From JAGVPT01 sp963772165 (GTDB taxonomy: Bacteria; Bacteroidota; Ignavibacteria; UBA10030; UBA8401), in assembly GCA_963772165.1 (NCBI GenBank), contig CAVYWA010000009.1, positions 186,001-250,000 on the forward strand: a DNA stretch of 64,000 nucleotides, written 5' to 3'. The stretch's first letter is position 1; every line of letters begins with the position of its first letter. The notes beneath the pieces were generated by a model. It searched no databases and had not been told where the DNA came from. It saw only the letters and a list, made by a program, of their open reading frames with translations. Shown here one piece after another: positions 45,880 through 53,070 of the stretch. The translations under genes and the position numbers were made by a program.

Positions 45880-45975
45880 GGAGACCGAAGGCTGGAGACA
45901 GAAAGCCGGGTCTCAATGTTATCGGGCGGCACTCTTGAAACGCTTGTTCGGTCTCCTGCTTCCTGTCTCCAGTCA
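45880..45975. repeat. Family B palindromic repeat
   Basis: GGGAGACCGAAGGCTGGAGA on the left and CGGTCTCCTGCTTCCTGTCT on the right, with about 50 bp between. It fills the spacer between the two ATPase genes. Confidence 0.65.
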
Positions 45976-45981
45976 TCGATT

Positions 45982-46671
45982 TTAGACATGAAATTTCTCT
46001 TTGTAATTTTCCGTGACGACGTGTCCGTCGAACAAGTGAATCACCCGGTGAGCGAATTCGGAATCGTGCGGGGAGTGGGTAACCATGACAATCGTTGTTC
46101 CACCTTCGTTCAGCGTTGTCAGGATATTCATCACCTCTTCGCCGTTCGCGGAATCCAAATTTCCGGTCGGTTCATCGGCGAGAATAAGAGCGGGTTTCGC
46201 AACCACTGCCCTGCTGACCGCAACGCGCTGCTGCTGGCCGCCGGAGAGCTGCTGGGGAAAATGATCCTTCCGGTGCATGATCTGCATCTTTTCAAGGACT
46301 TCGTTGACCATTTTTTCCCGCTCCGATGTTGCAACGCCAAGATACAGGAGAGGAAGTTCGACGTTCTCGAATACCGTTAGCTCATCAATCAAATTAAAAC
46401 TCTGAAAAACGAAACCGATGTTAGATTTCCGCATGTTGGCCCGTTGCCGCTCGGTATATTTGGAAACCTCTTCATTGAGAAAAAAGTATTGGCCATCGGA
46501 GGGATTATCCAGAAGCCCGAAGATGTTCAGCAAAGTCGACTTGCCGCATCCCGACGGCCCCATGATCGCCACAAATTCCTTTTCGTTTATCTCTATGTTC
46601 ACGCCGCCGAGGGCAGTTGTTTCCACTTCTTCGGTTGTGTAGATTTTCTTGAGATTGACTGTTTTTATCAT
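45982..46671 (-). CDS. ABC transporter ATP-binding protein (LolD/MacB type), first
   Basis: It has 229 residues: Walker A GPSGCGKST, Q-loop FVFQSFNLIDELTVFEN, signature LSGGQQQRVAVSRA, Walker B LILADEPTGNLDS and H-loop VTHSPHD. It is about half identical by eye to the ATPase at 45199, so the pair is a tandem duplication. It lies between the membrane-fusion protein gene and the second ATPase, the usual order in MacA-MacB-like exporters with separate ATPase subunits. Confidence 0.95.
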   Translation of the reverse strand: MIKTVNLKKIYTTEEVETTALGGVNIEINEKEFVAIMGPSGCGKSTLLNIFGLLDNPSDGQYFFLNEEVSKYTERQRANMRKSNIGFVFQSFNLIDELTVFENVELPLLYLGVATSEREKMVNEVLEKMQIMHRKDHFPQQLSGGQQQRVAVSRAVVAKPALILADEPTGNLDSANGEEVMNILTTLNEGGTTIVMVTHSPHDSEFAHRVIHLFDGHVVTENYKEKFHV

Positions 46672-46685
46672 GTACCTCTCCTCTC

Positions 46686-46758
46686 TTATTGGATGGTGAC
46701 CGGATGCTGGAGGCCGGAAACCGAAAAACCGTCTCCTGTCTCCCGCCTCCTGCCTCCA
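46686..46758. repeat. Family B palindromic repeat
   Basis: TGACCGGATGCTGGAGGCCGG, a short loop, and CCGTCTCCTGTCTCCCGCCT then CCTGCCTCC. This copy is the closest match to the one inside the kinase gene at 50877, in opposite orientation. Confidence 0.75.
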
Positions 46759-46760
46759 TT

Positions 46761-48014
46761 TCAGTGTTTAATGATCAACTTATCGACCTCTCCGAAATTA
46801 TCGTACGATGAGGTGACGACTTTATCTCCGGCTTTTATCCCGTTGACAATTTCAAAGTAATCCGGATTTTGTCTGCCGAGGCTAATTGCTTTTTTCATGG
46901 CTTCGGTGCCGGAATTATTAAGTACGAAAACCCATTGTCCTCCGGTCTTCTGATAAAATCCGCCGCGCGGAAGCAGAAGCGCTTTCGTTCTTTCACTTAA
47001 TTGAAGCCTAATCTGAAGGGTTTGCCCTCTTCGTATCCCATCCGGAACCGTGCCGTCAAATTCCATATCAACTTGAAATTTTGCATTTGTGACCTCAGGG
47101 TATACCTTGGTCACGACCAAGCGATAATTCTTTGTGTCGATTTCTACCGTCGCATGCAGCTTTTTCACCACCCTCGCAATATAGAATTCATCGATGTCTG
47201 CTCTGACCTTGAATCCATCTAACGCGTCTATTTGTCCTAACTGATCGCCGGGAGATTTCGATTGACCCGTCTCGGCAGCCAGAGAAGTCAGCTGGCCGCT
47301 GATCGGTGCTTTCACGGTAAGATTATCGATGTTTTGCCTGATCATCTCAAGATTTTTTTGCAGCCGGTCGATCGAGGCCGCAATTTGTGTAAGCTGGGCT
47401 TGTTTAAGAACTGAATCTGCTGCAAAGCTTTGGCGTGCCAACTTCTGTTGCTCGAGGGCAAGGTGATAATTGTTCTCCGCCTGCTGGTAATCCTGCAGCG
47501 AGATCAATTTCTTTTCCCACATTGCTTTCTGACGTTCAAAGATTTCACCGGCGTTGATAAGGCTATAATTGGCAGACACAAGGGCGTTCTGCAGCGCATT
47601 GCTGTTCTGCTCGATTTGCAGCCTCGTATTCCGGGCATCGTTAATCTGTTGATATGTGAACGTCTCTTGCTGAAGTGTGCTCAACTGGACGTTGGTGTTG
47701 GAGAGTTGAATAATCTTGTCCCCTTTTTTCAGCATCGCCCCTTCCTCGACAAATTTGCGCTCAACGGTTCCGCCGAGGATCGCATCCAGATAAAAAGTCG
47801 TACGGGGAAGTATCGTTCCGGTAACAGGGATAAATTCCTGAAAATCTCCTTCCGATACTGTGGAGACCGTGATCTTATCGGCTTCGACGTTCAATTTTGA
47901 CCCGGTATCATTGAGGATAAGTCCAATAAGGGTCAGAAAAAACAGACACCCGGCGCTATAAATCCAAAACCTTGTCTGCTTGTAAAGCGGCTTTTTTTCT
48001 ATTTTCTTGTCCAA
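46761..48014 (-). CDS. Membrane-fusion (HlyD/MacA-like) protein of the exporter array
   Basis: This periplasmic adaptor links the inner-membrane permeases to an outer-membrane channel. It has 417 residues. One TM anchor (WIYSAGCLFFLTLIGLIL, about 18-36) is followed by a lipoyl/barrel-sandwich half (GGTVERKFVEEGAMLKKGDKI), a long coiled-coil hairpin (about 100-245), the second lipoyl half (VKAPISGQLTSLAAETGQ) and beta-barrel/MP domains. The start appears to be TTG at 48014; no in-frame ATG lies nearby. It is the first gene after the sigma-54 promoter at 48074. No TolC-like gene is in the window. Confidence 0.93.
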   Translation of the reverse strand: MDKKIEKKPLYKQTRFWIYSAGCLFFLTLIGLILNDTGSKLNVEADKITVSTVSEGDFQEFIPVTGTILPRTTFYLDAILGGTVERKFVEEGAMLKKGDKIIQLSNTNVQLSTLQQETFTYQQINDARNTRLQIEQNSNALQNALVSANYSLINAGEIFERQKAMWEKKLISLQDYQQAENNYHLALEQQKLARQSFAADSVLKQAQLTQIAASIDRLQKNLEMIRQNIDNLTVKAPISGQLTSLAAETGQSKSPGDQLGQIDALDGFKVRADIDEFYIARVVKKLHATVEIDTKNYRLVVTKVYPEVTNAKFQVDMEFDGTVPDGIRRGQTLQIRLQLSERTKALLLPRGGFYQKTGGQWVFVLNNSGTEAMKKAISLGRQNPDYFEIVNGIKAGDKVVTSSYDNFGEVDKLIIKH

Positions 48015-48073
48015 TGTTCATCTTTCGGGGCTCTTGCCCATTAGGGAATAGTTTTTGCATATGTATGAGAAAA

Positions 48074-48089
48074 GGCAATTGTTATGCCA
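48074..48089 (-). promoter_or_regulatory. Sigma-54 promoter of the exporter operon
   Basis: On the minus strand the sequence reads TGGCATAACAATTGCC: -24 TGGCA (48089-48085) and -12 TTGC (48078-48075), with exactly 10 nt between GG and GC, matching TGGCAC-N5-TTGCA in all core positions. Transcription would begin near 48063, 49 nt before the membrane-fusion gene. An NtrC-type activator gene lies next door. Confidence 0.75.
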
Positions 48090-48170
48090 TTGACTTCAAT
48101 AGGAAAATGATAAAAAAGTGCCAATTTTCGTTAAGATTTGATTCTTTCCTTTTTTCTTTGAAAGTTAAGG

Positions 48171-48206
48171 TGTTCGATATCGGACACTACCGTTCGAAAA
48201 CGAACA
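48171..48206. promoter_or_regulatory. Tandem palindromic enhancer sites for the NtrC-type regulator
   Basis: Site 1 TGTTCGATATCGGACA (48171-48186) and site 2 CGTTCGAAAACGAACA (48191-48206) share the plan nGTTCG-N4-CGnACA. Their starts are exactly 20 bp apart, about two helical turns, so both lie on one DNA face. Their centres lie about 90 and 110 bp upstream of the -24 element at 48089, the normal distance for sigma-54 enhancers. Confidence 0.7.
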
Positions 48207-48208
48207 AT

Positions 48209-48240
48209 GTTTCATTGATCAATTATCGATGATCAATAAA
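48209..48240. repeat. Family A palindromic repeat, left of the four-helix-bundle gene
   Basis: TTCATTGATCAATTATCGATGATCAATAA units lie between the enhancer sites and the gene at 48265. A larger array of the same units follows that gene. Confidence 0.65.
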
Positions 48241-48264
48241 TCCAGATAATAAAAGGGGGGAACA

Positions 48265-48636
48265 ATGAGAAAGGAGAACGCAGTTCAAGACAAGTCCTTT
48301 GAGTTTGCGGTTCGGATAGTGAAAGCGTATCAATACCTAACAAGTAAGAAAAGAGAATTTGTACTTTCTAAGCAAATGTTGCGATGTGGTACGTCCATCG
48401 GTGCAAATGTCTCTGAAGCCAACGGCGCTATTTCCAAAGCCGACTTTTCAAACAAAATATCGATTGCGTACAAAGAATGTCTGGAAACGAAGTACTGGAT
48501 TTCTCTGCTGAAGAGGACCGGTTTCATTGAGAAACAAGCTCACGAAAGTCTTTATGCGGATGCAGATGAGATTGGCGGAATATTGTTTACAATACTTAAG
48601 ACAACAAGGATTAAATCAATTTCCAATGATCGGTAA
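48265..48636 (+). CDS. Four-helix-bundle protein (23S rRNA IVS-encoded / Avd-like family)
   Basis: It has 123 residues, starting MRKENAVQDKSFEFAVRIVKAYQYL. It shows the family core SKQMLRCGTSIGANVSEANGAISKADFSNKISIAYKEC-LETKYWISLL in order, forming four helices that pentamerise in known relatives. The family includes proteins encoded in 23S rRNA intervening sequences and the Avd subunits of diversity-generating retroelements; no reverse transcriptase or rRNA is present here. It is bracketed by family A repeats and sits between the exporter promoter and the regulator genes, so it looks inserted. Role unknown. Confidence 0.88.
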   Translation: MRKENAVQDKSFEFAVRIVKAYQYLTSKKREFVLSKQMLRCGTSIGANVSEANGAISKADFSNKISIAYKECLETKYWISLLKRTGFIEKQAHESLYADADEIGGILFTILKTTRIKSISNDR

Positions 48637-48722
48637 TCAATGAACAATGACCGACCACAAATGATTATTGATCATTGATCATTGTTCATTGATCATTGTT
48701 CATTGATCATTGATCATTGAAT
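48636..48722. repeat. Family A repeat array
   Basis: At least six alternating TGATCATTG and TTCATTGATCATTG units lie directly before the response-regulator gene. This is the longest family A run in the window. Confidence 0.8.
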
Positions 48723-48728
48723 CGAAGA

Positions 48729-50105
48729 ATGAATAACAGAACCGGTAAAATCCTGATCGTCGATGATGACGAAGACGTGCTTTTCTCTGCGCGGCTCCTT
48801 TTGAAGCAGCACTACTCGATTGTTCGCATCGAGAAAGACCCGAACAAGATTCCGGACATCCTCAAGGATGAACACTACGACGTTATCCTCCTCGATATGA
48901 ATTTCTCGGGCGACACGACGAGTGGAAACGAGGGGTTCAACTGGCTGAAAAAAACTCTTGACCTCGACCCGGCCGCCGTCGTTGTGCTCATCACGGCTTA
49001 CGGGAATATCGAGATGGCAGTGAAAGCAATAAAAGAAGGCGCCACAGATTTTGTTTTGAAACCGTGGCAGAACGAAAAGCTGCTTGCAACCATTTCGTCC
49101 GCCATGAAACTCAGCGATTCGAAAAGAGAAATTGAAGATCTTCTCTCGAAACAGAAACAGCTGACGAGCGACCTCGACAGCCAGTTCCAGGAAATCATCG
49201 GCGCTTCCGACGAGATGAAACGGGTCTTCACCATGATTCACAAAGTCGCCCGAACGGACGCCAATGTCTTGATCCTCGGAGAAAACGGCACCGGAAAAGA
49301 ACTCGTCGCACGAGCCATCCACAGACATTCGGACCGCAGTACGAAAATAATTTTGAGTGTCGATGTCGGGGCACTGAGCGAATCGCTGTTCGAAAGTGAA
49401 CTGTTCGGCTACGTGAAAGGTGCGTTCACCGACGCAAGGGAAAACCGCGCGGGGCGTTTCGAGATCGCCTCGGGGGGAACGCTCTTTTTAGACGAAATCG
49501 GCAACCTGACCCCCAACCTTCAAGTAAAACTTCTCGCGGTGCTCCAGAACAGGCAGGTGACGCGGCTGGGCGCAAACATTCCAAAACCAATCGACATCAG
49601 GCTTATTTGTGCAACCAACCTGTCGTTAAGCGAACTGAAATCTGAAAACAGGTTCAGACAGGACTTGCTCTATCGTATCAACACCGTCGAGATTGAATTA
49701 CCCCCCTTGCGGAATCGAGCCGGCGACATTCCGCTGTTGGTCGAATATTTCACATCCATGTACTGCAAAAAATACAATAAAGAACTGAAACCGGTAAGCG
49801 TCGAAGCACTGAACAAATTAAAGAGTTACTCATGGCCCGGGAACGTTCGTGAACTCCAGCACATGCTTGAACGAGTAGTTATCATGAGCGAGTCAAGCGC
49901 ATTCCAGCCGTCAGATTTCTTATTCCCTTCGGACAGTCCATCGGCGGACAAGGCGGCATTGACCAATTATCGTTTGAAGGAAGCTGAGAAAATGCTGATC
50001 ATCAAAGCGGTCGGCAAAAACGACGGGAACTTGACAAAAGCCGCGAAGGAACTGGGCATCACTCGCACAGCGCTCTACCGGAGATTGGAAAAATATGGTC
50101 TTTAG
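48729..50105 (+). CDS. NtrC-family sigma-54-dependent response regulator
   Basis: It activates sigma-54 promoters once phosphorylated. It has 458 residues from the ATG at 48729; a TTG four codons upstream lies in the repeat. The receiver domain (about 5-125) has DDDED near the start and phospho-acceptor Asp in ILLDMNFSGD. The AAA+ domain has Walker A GENGTGKE, the sigma-54 loop GAFTDA in place of GAFTGA, and TLFLDEIGN Walker B. The Fis-type helix-turn-helix is at the end (LTKAAKELGITRTALYRRL). It overlaps the kinase gene by 11 bp. Its likely target is the exporter operon through the sites at 48171-48206. Confidence 0.94.
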   Translation: MNNRTGKILIVDDDEDVLFSARLLLKQHYSIVRIEKDPNKIPDILKDEHYDVILLDMNFSGDTTSGNEGFNWLKKTLDLDPAAVVVLITAYGNIEMAVKAIKEGATDFVLKPWQNEKLLATISSAMKLSDSKREIEDLLSKQKQLTSDLDSQFQEIIGASDEMKRVFTMIHKVARTDANVLILGENGTGKELVARAIHRHSDRSTKIILSVDVGALSESLFESELFGYVKGAFTDARENRAGRFEIASGGTLFLDEIGNLTPNLQVKLLAVLQNRQVTRLGANIPKPIDIRLICATNLSLSELKSENRFRQDLLYRINTVEIELPPLRNRAGDIPLLVEYFTSMYCKKYNKELKPVSVEALNKLKSYSWPGNVRELQHMLERVVIMSESSAFQPSDFLFPSDSPSADKAALTNYRLKEAEKMLIIKAVGKNDGNLTKAAKELGITRTALYRRLEKYGL

Positions 50106-51522
50106 AAGATTCAGCCTTATCGTCCTCCTTCGAACAATTGCTCTCTGCGTCTCGGCGTTCATCCTGATTTATTTGCTGGCTCAGACCACGTTTATTGCTA
50201 CACCGTTCATTGTCGCCCTCATCATCATTGCCCAGATTTACTCGCTCGTCCACTACGTCCAGAAGACAAACAGGGACATTGCAAAATTTTTTGATTCGAT
50301 AAAATATTCGGATTTTTCACAGAGTTTCCGGAGCACTGTAAAGGGCTCATCGTTCGAAGAGCTGAATAACGCATTCGCGGAGGTTATCGACGAATTCAGA
50401 AAAACCCGTGCAGAGAAGGAAGAACACTACCGCTACCTGCAAATTGTCGTCCAGCACATCGGTATCGGCCTCCTGGCATTTACGCAAGATGGTTCTGTCG
50501 AGCTGACAAACACCGCGGTAAAAAGGCTGCTGAAAGTCAACAACATTAAGAACATTACGGAACTTTCAACCGTCAGCCCGTCACTCGTCGCGGCGCTGCA
50601 AAAAATTAAATCGGGCGACAAAGTACTTGTGAAATTCGTTGCCGACAACGAGCTCTCCCAGCTGTCAATCTATGCAACGGAATTCAAATTGAGAGAAAAT
50701 CGCTACACCCTCGTTTCGTTGACAAACATCCAAAGCGAATTGGAAGAGCGGGAGATGGAAGCATGGCAGAATTTGATTCGCGTTCTCACGCATGAAATCA
50801 TGAACTCTGTTACCCCTATCATCTCGTTGTCTTCGACGGCGAGTTCATTGTTGACGGATGCAATCGGCGAGAAGGAAGAAGGCGGCAGGAGGCAGGAGAC
50901 GGGAGACGACGATAACGCCTCCAGCCTCCGGCCTCCGGCGTCCGGTTTCCATTCTGAAGAAAGGAATGCGGAAATTCTGTCTGATGTGAAAAGCGCGCTC
51001 GATACCATCTCAAAGAGAAGCGAGGGCCTCCTCCACTTTGTCGACGATTACAGAAACCTTACGCGCATACCAGTTCCGAATTTCCAGATCATCAAAGTGG
51101 CCGACCTGTTCGAAAGGATTCAGAAACTTCTCGTCGATAAATTCCACCTAAAAAAAATCGAGTATGCCTGCACGATTGAACCTCCAGATTTGGAATTGAC
51201 AGCCGACCCGGATTTAATTGAGCAGGTCATTATCAACCTTGTCATGAATTCGATCAGCGCACTCTCCGGCAGCGCTTCGCCGATGATAAAGCTCGTCGGC
51301 AAAACTGACGGGCGCAGCGGAACGATTATCCAGATTGTCGATAACGGCAGCGGAGTTCCGGAAGCATTGCTGGAAAAAATTTTCATCCCCTTTTTCACTA
51401 CTCGAAAGGAAGGGTCCGGCATAGGCTTGAGCTTATCCCGGCAAATAATGCGGGCACACAAGGGGGGAATAACAGTCCATTCGATCCCCGATAAAGAGAC
51501 GGTCTTCACTCTAAGATTTTAA
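50095..51522 (+). CDS. Histidine kinase (NtrY-like), carrying an in-frame palindromic repeat
   Basis: It is the cognate sensor of the regulator upstream. It has 475 residues. TM helices lie at about 8-30 and 33-52, then a HAMP-like linker, a PAS domain (about 110-215), the DHp domain with H-box VLTHEIMNSVTP (about 235), and the ATPase with N-box INLVMNSISAL, G1 VDNGSGVP and G2 GSGIGLSLSRQI. Residues about 261-287 are encoded by a family B GC-rich palindrome (50877-50955), giving a Gly/Arg/Asp/Pro-rich insert between the two DHp helices. The frame is kept, so the protein is probably functional. There is no periplasmic sensor domain. Confidence 0.94.
   Translation: MVFRRFSLIVLLRTIALCVSAFILIYLLAQTTFIATPFIVALIIIAQIYSLVHYVQKTNRDIAKFFDSIKYSDFSQSFRSTVKGSSFEELNNAFAEVIDEFRKTRAEKEEHYRYLQIVVQHIGIGLLAFTQDGSVELTNTAVKRLLKVNNIKNITELSTVSPSLVAALQKIKSGDKVLVKFVADNELSQLSIYATEFKLRENRYTLVSLTNIQSELEEREMEAWQNLIRVLTHEIMNSVTPIISLSSTASSLLTDAIGEKEEGGRRQETGDDDNASSLRPPASGFHSEERNAEILSDVKSALDTISKRSEGLLHFVDDYRNLTRIPVPNFQIIKVADLFERIQKLLVDKFHLKKIEYACTIEPPDLELTADPDLIEQVIINLVMNSISALSGSASPMIKLVGKTDGRSGTIIQIVDNGSGVPEALLEKIFIPFFTTRKEGSGIGLSLSRQIMRAHKGGITVHSIPDKETVFTLRF
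50877..50955. repeat. Family B palindromic repeat inside the histidine kinase gene
   Basis: GGCAGGAGGCAGGAGACGGG on the left and CCTCCAGCCTCCGGCCTCC then GGCGTCCGG on the right match the intergenic family B copies at 46686, 45880 and 37591. It is read in frame, adding about 26 residues. Confidence 0.8.
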
Positions 51523-51526
51523 ACGG

Positions 51527-51548
51527 GGAACGGTCTTTCGACCGTTCC
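51527..51548. terminator. Hairpin between convergent genes
   Basis: GGAACGGTC pairs perfectly with GACCGTTCC around a TTTC loop just after the kinase stop codon. There is no clear T-run, so it may act as a processing or rho-type end for either strand. Confidence 0.5.
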
Positions 51549-51561
51549 TACTTCCAACCTT

Positions 51562-51999
51562 TCAATCCACGAGCTGCGGACCTTTGCCGATTTCCATGAT
51601 CCCGGTGTAATATCTTTTTTTGATCTCGGACGATTTTTCAACAAAGGCTTCTACCCCGTCGCGCTTTATCGTGCAAAGGTTGTAGGTTTTCATGTTGTGC
51701 GGCAGAACATCCGCTCTTTTTGAAGAAGGATGCAATTTCACACAAGGAAATTCCGAACACTCAGAACAAAACTCCATTTTCTTTTCCGCAACGCACTTGT
51801 ATGTTTCACATTCTTCTTTGATGATCGGACATTTGCCGTTGATCGGCCGGCATCCATCGCAGGGTATTTTGTCCATTGGTATTCCCCTCAGCGTCAAAGC
51901 ACTGAAGAGTCGCGCATCTGCGCGACATGTATAGAGTTCACAGATGCCGCAATCTATTCCGCATGGAGCCACTAAACTGAGGCGTTCGGCAGACGTCAT
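51562..51999 (-). CDS. DUF3795 cysteine-rich protein
   Basis: It has 145 residues beginning MTSAERLSLVAPCGIDCGIC. It contains about 12 cysteines in the DUF3795 pattern: PCGIDCGICELYTC, PCDGCRPINGKCPIIKEECETYKCV and CSECSEFPCVKL. The family is predicted to bind zinc or an Fe-S cluster; its function is not known. There is no signal peptide. It is convergent with the kinase gene and apparently transcribed alone. Confidence 0.88.
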   Translation of the reverse strand: MTSAERLSLVAPCGIDCGICELYTCRADARLFSALTLRGIPMDKIPCDGCRPINGKCPIIKEECETYKCVAEKKMEFCSECSEFPCVKLHPSSKRADVLPHNMKTYNLCTIKRDGVEAFVEKSSEIKKRYYTGIMEIGKGPQLVD

Positions 52000-52077
52000 A
52001 ATAATCTTATCCTTTCATTATCGAATATGAATATATTTCGGAAGCAGAGCATCGGCACGTTTCGTTCCCAAAGGGAC

Positions 52078-52190
52078 GTTGCGAACGAGGGAAAAAAACT
52101 TCATTCATCCCGGAAGGCGGGAATCGAGAGGCTTCGTTTCTTCTTATTTTTCCCACCCAAATCCCCGGAGCTAAGTTCTATTTAGATTTG
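52078..52190. repeat. Left flanking repeat of the ORF6N gene
   Basis: A GTTGCGAACGAGGG motif and the segment TTCATCCCGGAAGGCGGGAA/TCGAGAGGCTTCGTTT recur, with about 75% identity, at 52940-53010 on the other side of the gene at 52276-52800. Confidence 0.6.
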
Positions 52191-52275
52191 GCACCTTTGT
52201 TCGCGGTCAAGTTAGGGAGTGGCAAAGCGGGAGTCAAGGGAAAAATGCGAATAGGCAAATCAATGTATAAATCTT

Positions 52276-52797
52276 TTAATCGTTCTCACGTCCAAATCCG
52301 ATTGGATGTCGTTTTGGCTCAGGAGGTATCATAAGTCCACGAATCGCTTCGAAGACGACTTTGAACTGTGCGTCGTATTTCTTCTCCAGCAAATCAAGCT
52401 TGCCTGCCAGATCTGCATTTGTGGTAAGCATCCGCCGCAGACGCACAAATGCCCGCATGATCTCAACATTCACACGCACAGCCCGCTTACTCCTCAAAAC
52501 GCTTGAGAGCATTGCAACACCTTGCTCGGTAAACGCGTACGGAATTGCCCTGCGAAGGCCACCCCAGCTTGAAATCACAATTTGTGATTTCAAGTTCTGA
52601 AACTCCTTTGATGTCAGTTGGAACATGAAATCAACCGGGAATCGATCGGCGTTTCGTTTCACCGCCTGAACCAGCACACGAGGAGCAACCTGGTATAAAT
52701 GTGCCAAATCCGTACTGAGCATAACTTTTTCGCTGCGTAAAAAATAGATACGTTGTTCGATGCCTTCCTTTGGTATGAGAGAATGAGTTGCTTTCAT
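52276..52797 (-). CDS. ORF6N-domain protein
   Basis: It has 173 residues from the second Met (52797). The N-terminal ORF6N domain (phage anti-repressor/KilA-N-like DNA-binding fold) is recognisable in IYFLRSEKVMLSTDLAHLYQV, RNADRFPVDFMFQLTSKEF and YAFTEQGVAMLSSVLRSKRA (about residues 18-115). The C-terminal part is a helical tail ending KRHPIGFGREND. Such genes occur in phages but also scattered singly in bacterial chromosomes. No phage genes are nearby. Related repeats flank it, hinting at a mobile cassette. Confidence 0.9.
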   Translation of the reverse strand: MKATHSLIPKEGIEQRIYFLRSEKVMLSTDLAHLYQVAPRVLVQAVKRNADRFPVDFMFQLTSKEFQNLKSQIVISSWGGLRRAIPYAFTEQGVAMLSSVLRSKRAVRVNVEIMRAFVRLRRMLTTNADLAGKLDLLEKKYDAQFKVVFEAIRGLMIPPEPKRHPIGFGREND

Positions 52798-52924
52798 CAT
52801 TGTTTTTTTTCTTTTCCGTTCGTCAGCGAACGTCGAGTCTCAGGGGGAGTTCTTGCCAATTCCTGTATTTAGCCATTTTCAGGGTGTTAAATACAATACA
52901 TTTATCTCGTTTTTTCTCCGTTCT

Positions 52925-53047
52925 TCAAAAAAACAAAAACCTCTTTCATCCTGCAAAGCGGGATTCGAGAGGTTTCGTTTTTCTTGTATTTCCCACTTAA
53001 AGCTCCCCCCAGAACTCCGTTCCCAAGCAGAGCTTGGGAACGAGATG
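52925..53047. repeat. Right flanking repeat of the ORF6N gene
   Basis: It holds a copy of the 52105-52170 segment (CATCCTGCAAAGCGGGATTC/GAGAGGTTTCG) followed by a perfect hairpin GTTCCCAAGCAGAGCTTGGGAAC (arms GTTCCCAAG/CTTGGGAAC). Confidence 0.6.
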
Positions 53048-53070
53048 AATGTCTTGTTCACGTAAAAAAT

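Noticed and set aside
48045..48058. Plus-strand GG-N10-GC pattern (GGAATAGTTTTTGC) as a second sigma-54 promoter toward the four-helix-bundle gene
   Set aside because: Only the bare GG and GC match; the TGGCA part of the -24 box is absent, unlike the strong minus-strand match 20 bp away.
48107..48122. Minus-strand TGGCAC-N5-TATCA as a further sigma-54 promoter
   Set aside because: The -24 box is perfect but the -12 GC is missing, and the site at 48074 matches both boxes.
48265..48636. Diversity-generating retroelement, suggested by the Avd-like four-helix-bundle protein
   Set aside because: No reverse transcriptase, template repeat or variable repeat was found in the window.
48636..48722. 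CRISPR-like array from the regular ATTGATCATTG units
   Set aside because: There are no unique spacers of constant length, the units overlap and alternate in orientation, and no cas genes are present.
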